Below, one piece after another: positions 5,844 through 6,300 of a stretch of 6,300 nt of DNA (positions are counted from its first letter, which is position 1; every line of letters begins with the position of its first letter). Below the pieces are notes generated by a model that saw only the letters and a program-made list of their open reading frames with translations, had not been told where the DNA came from and searched no databases. Origin of the DNA: UBA965 sp046303375 (lineage in GTDB: Bacteria; Chloroflexota; Chloroflexia; Chloroflexales; Roseiflexaceae); assembly GCA_046303375.1 (NCBI GenBank), contig JBKCGB010000053.1:1-6300 (forward strand), given 5' to 3'. The position numbers and the translations under genes were made by a program.

Positions 5844-6300
5844 CATCCCCCCCCTTGCCACCACATCCACACCAACACCAACAGACACACCCCGGCTATC
5901 ACCCACAAAATTCCCGGTACCTCGAAAGTGACAACAGGTAGCGCCGTCCGCGCCGCATCACTCACTGAGGGTGGTGTCGTAGGTGCATCAGTGGCATCAT
6001 CGCTCACATACCACTCGCTGGCCAGTGCCGTCGCAATCTGTGGCGCGGCCAAGGCATCGTCGCTTACAGCAATCTGTGTGGCCTGCACCCGCCAATCGCG
6101 CCCTGGCACGGTACGTGCCTGCTGCCACGCACGCAGATAGGCCATCAACACGCCGATGTGCCCGCGGCTGTGCTGGAGCATCCAGACATGGTCGGGGCGC
6201 GACAGGCGCGGTCCGTCATCGCCGAGCTGCGCGCTGACCACATCATCAAGCATGGCGCCATCCACCCGGTGCATCGTCACCGTGCGCCACGGCATCAATG
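5843..6300 (-). CDS. Unrecognised protein with C-terminal transmembrane helix, probably cut by the right edge
   Basis: The minus frame is open from the stop at 5845-5843 to the window edge. An in-frame ATG (6295) and TTG (6298) lie near the edge, but no ribosome site is visible, so the true start may be outside. About 150 residues can be read. Counting from the TTG codon, residues 1-95 look like a globular region with a basic/aromatic helix-like stretch (HVWMLQHSRGHIGVLMAYLR, 37-56). Residues 96-122 are rich in Asp, Ala, Thr and Pro and look like a flexible linker, and 129-147 are a strongly hydrophobic helix (GILWVIAGVCLLVLVWMWW) followed by QGGG. This fits the C-terminus of a membrane-anchored protein whose main part faces one side of the membrane; orientation cannot be decided. 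I do not recognise the family. It ends in a G8 tract whose last base is shared with the ATG of the QTMAN-like gene region. Confidence 0.7.
   Translation of the reverse strand, partial: LMPWRTVTMHRVDGAMLDDVVSAQLGDDGPRLSRPDHVWMLQHSRGHIGVLMAYLRAWQQARTVPGRDWRVQATQIAVSDDALAAPQIATALASEWYVSDDATDAPTTPPSVSDAARTALPVVTFEVPGILWVIAGVCLLVLVWMWWQGGG
5847..5854 (-). repeat. G8 homopolymer at the junction of the membrane-protein and QTMAN-like genes
   Basis: Eight consecutive G on the minus strand encode the terminal Gly codons of the membrane protein. With the preceding AA they also form the only purine-rich ribosome site for the QTMAN-like gene. The upstream frame reads CAA GGG GGG GGA TGA. The downstream frame is offset by -1 and has no stop through the tract. 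Confidence 0.8.

Noticed and set aside
5855..5890. CCA/ACA-rich repeat-like stretch
   Set aside because: It is simply the complement of Val, Leu and Trp codons of the transmembrane helix; the units are not regular.

Overview
The window is an ordinary, gene-dense chromosomal stretch of a moderately GC-rich bacterium. It holds seven genes, two cut by the window edges, and I see no mobile element, RNA gene, CRISPR array or long non-coding region. Several protein families here (a RlmI-type methyltransferase beginning 'LKPGRERAIRNRHPW', HemW with 'HIPFCHRRCAYCDF', a SPOUT methylase with 'NIASSVRAMKNMGL') read like Chloroflexota (Chloroflexia) versions. This is an impression from sequence memory and was not tested by search.

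Layout. The left block (1-3911) is a minus-strand run of four closely spaced genes, in transcription order: hemW (heme chaperone), an APH/choline-kinase-fold phosphotransferase, a RlmI-like 23S rRNA m5C methyltransferase, and a stand-alone LON substrate-binding (PUA-like) domain protein that leaves the window on the left. Gaps are 37, 53 and 1 nt, so they are probably an operon. A 93-bp divergent intergenic region (3912-4004) separates hemW from a plus-strand TrmJ-like SPOUT tRNA/rRNA 2'-O-methyltransferase (4005-4760). The right block is minus strand again: a tRNA-queuosine alpha-mannosyltransferase-like (QTMAN/GTDC1, DUF3524) glycosyltransferase, translationally coupled to an upstream gene for an unrecognised protein with a C-terminal transmembrane helix that enters from the right edge.

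Theme. Three of the seven genes are likely RNA-modification enzymes (RlmI-like, TrmJ-like, QTMAN-like) and a fourth carries a PUA-like LON domain. The trmJ-like and QTMAN-like genes converge and overlap by 30 bp in exact codon register.

The signals most worth a second look are: the divergent control region, where a perfect 7-bp inverted repeat fills the 17-bp spacer of a good sigma70-type promoter whose predicted start is the A of the trmJ-like ATG (a leaderless mRNA); the bacterial QTMAN homologue; and a G8 tract at the junction of the membrane-protein gene and the QTMAN gene, where a -1 slip would fuse the two proteins.
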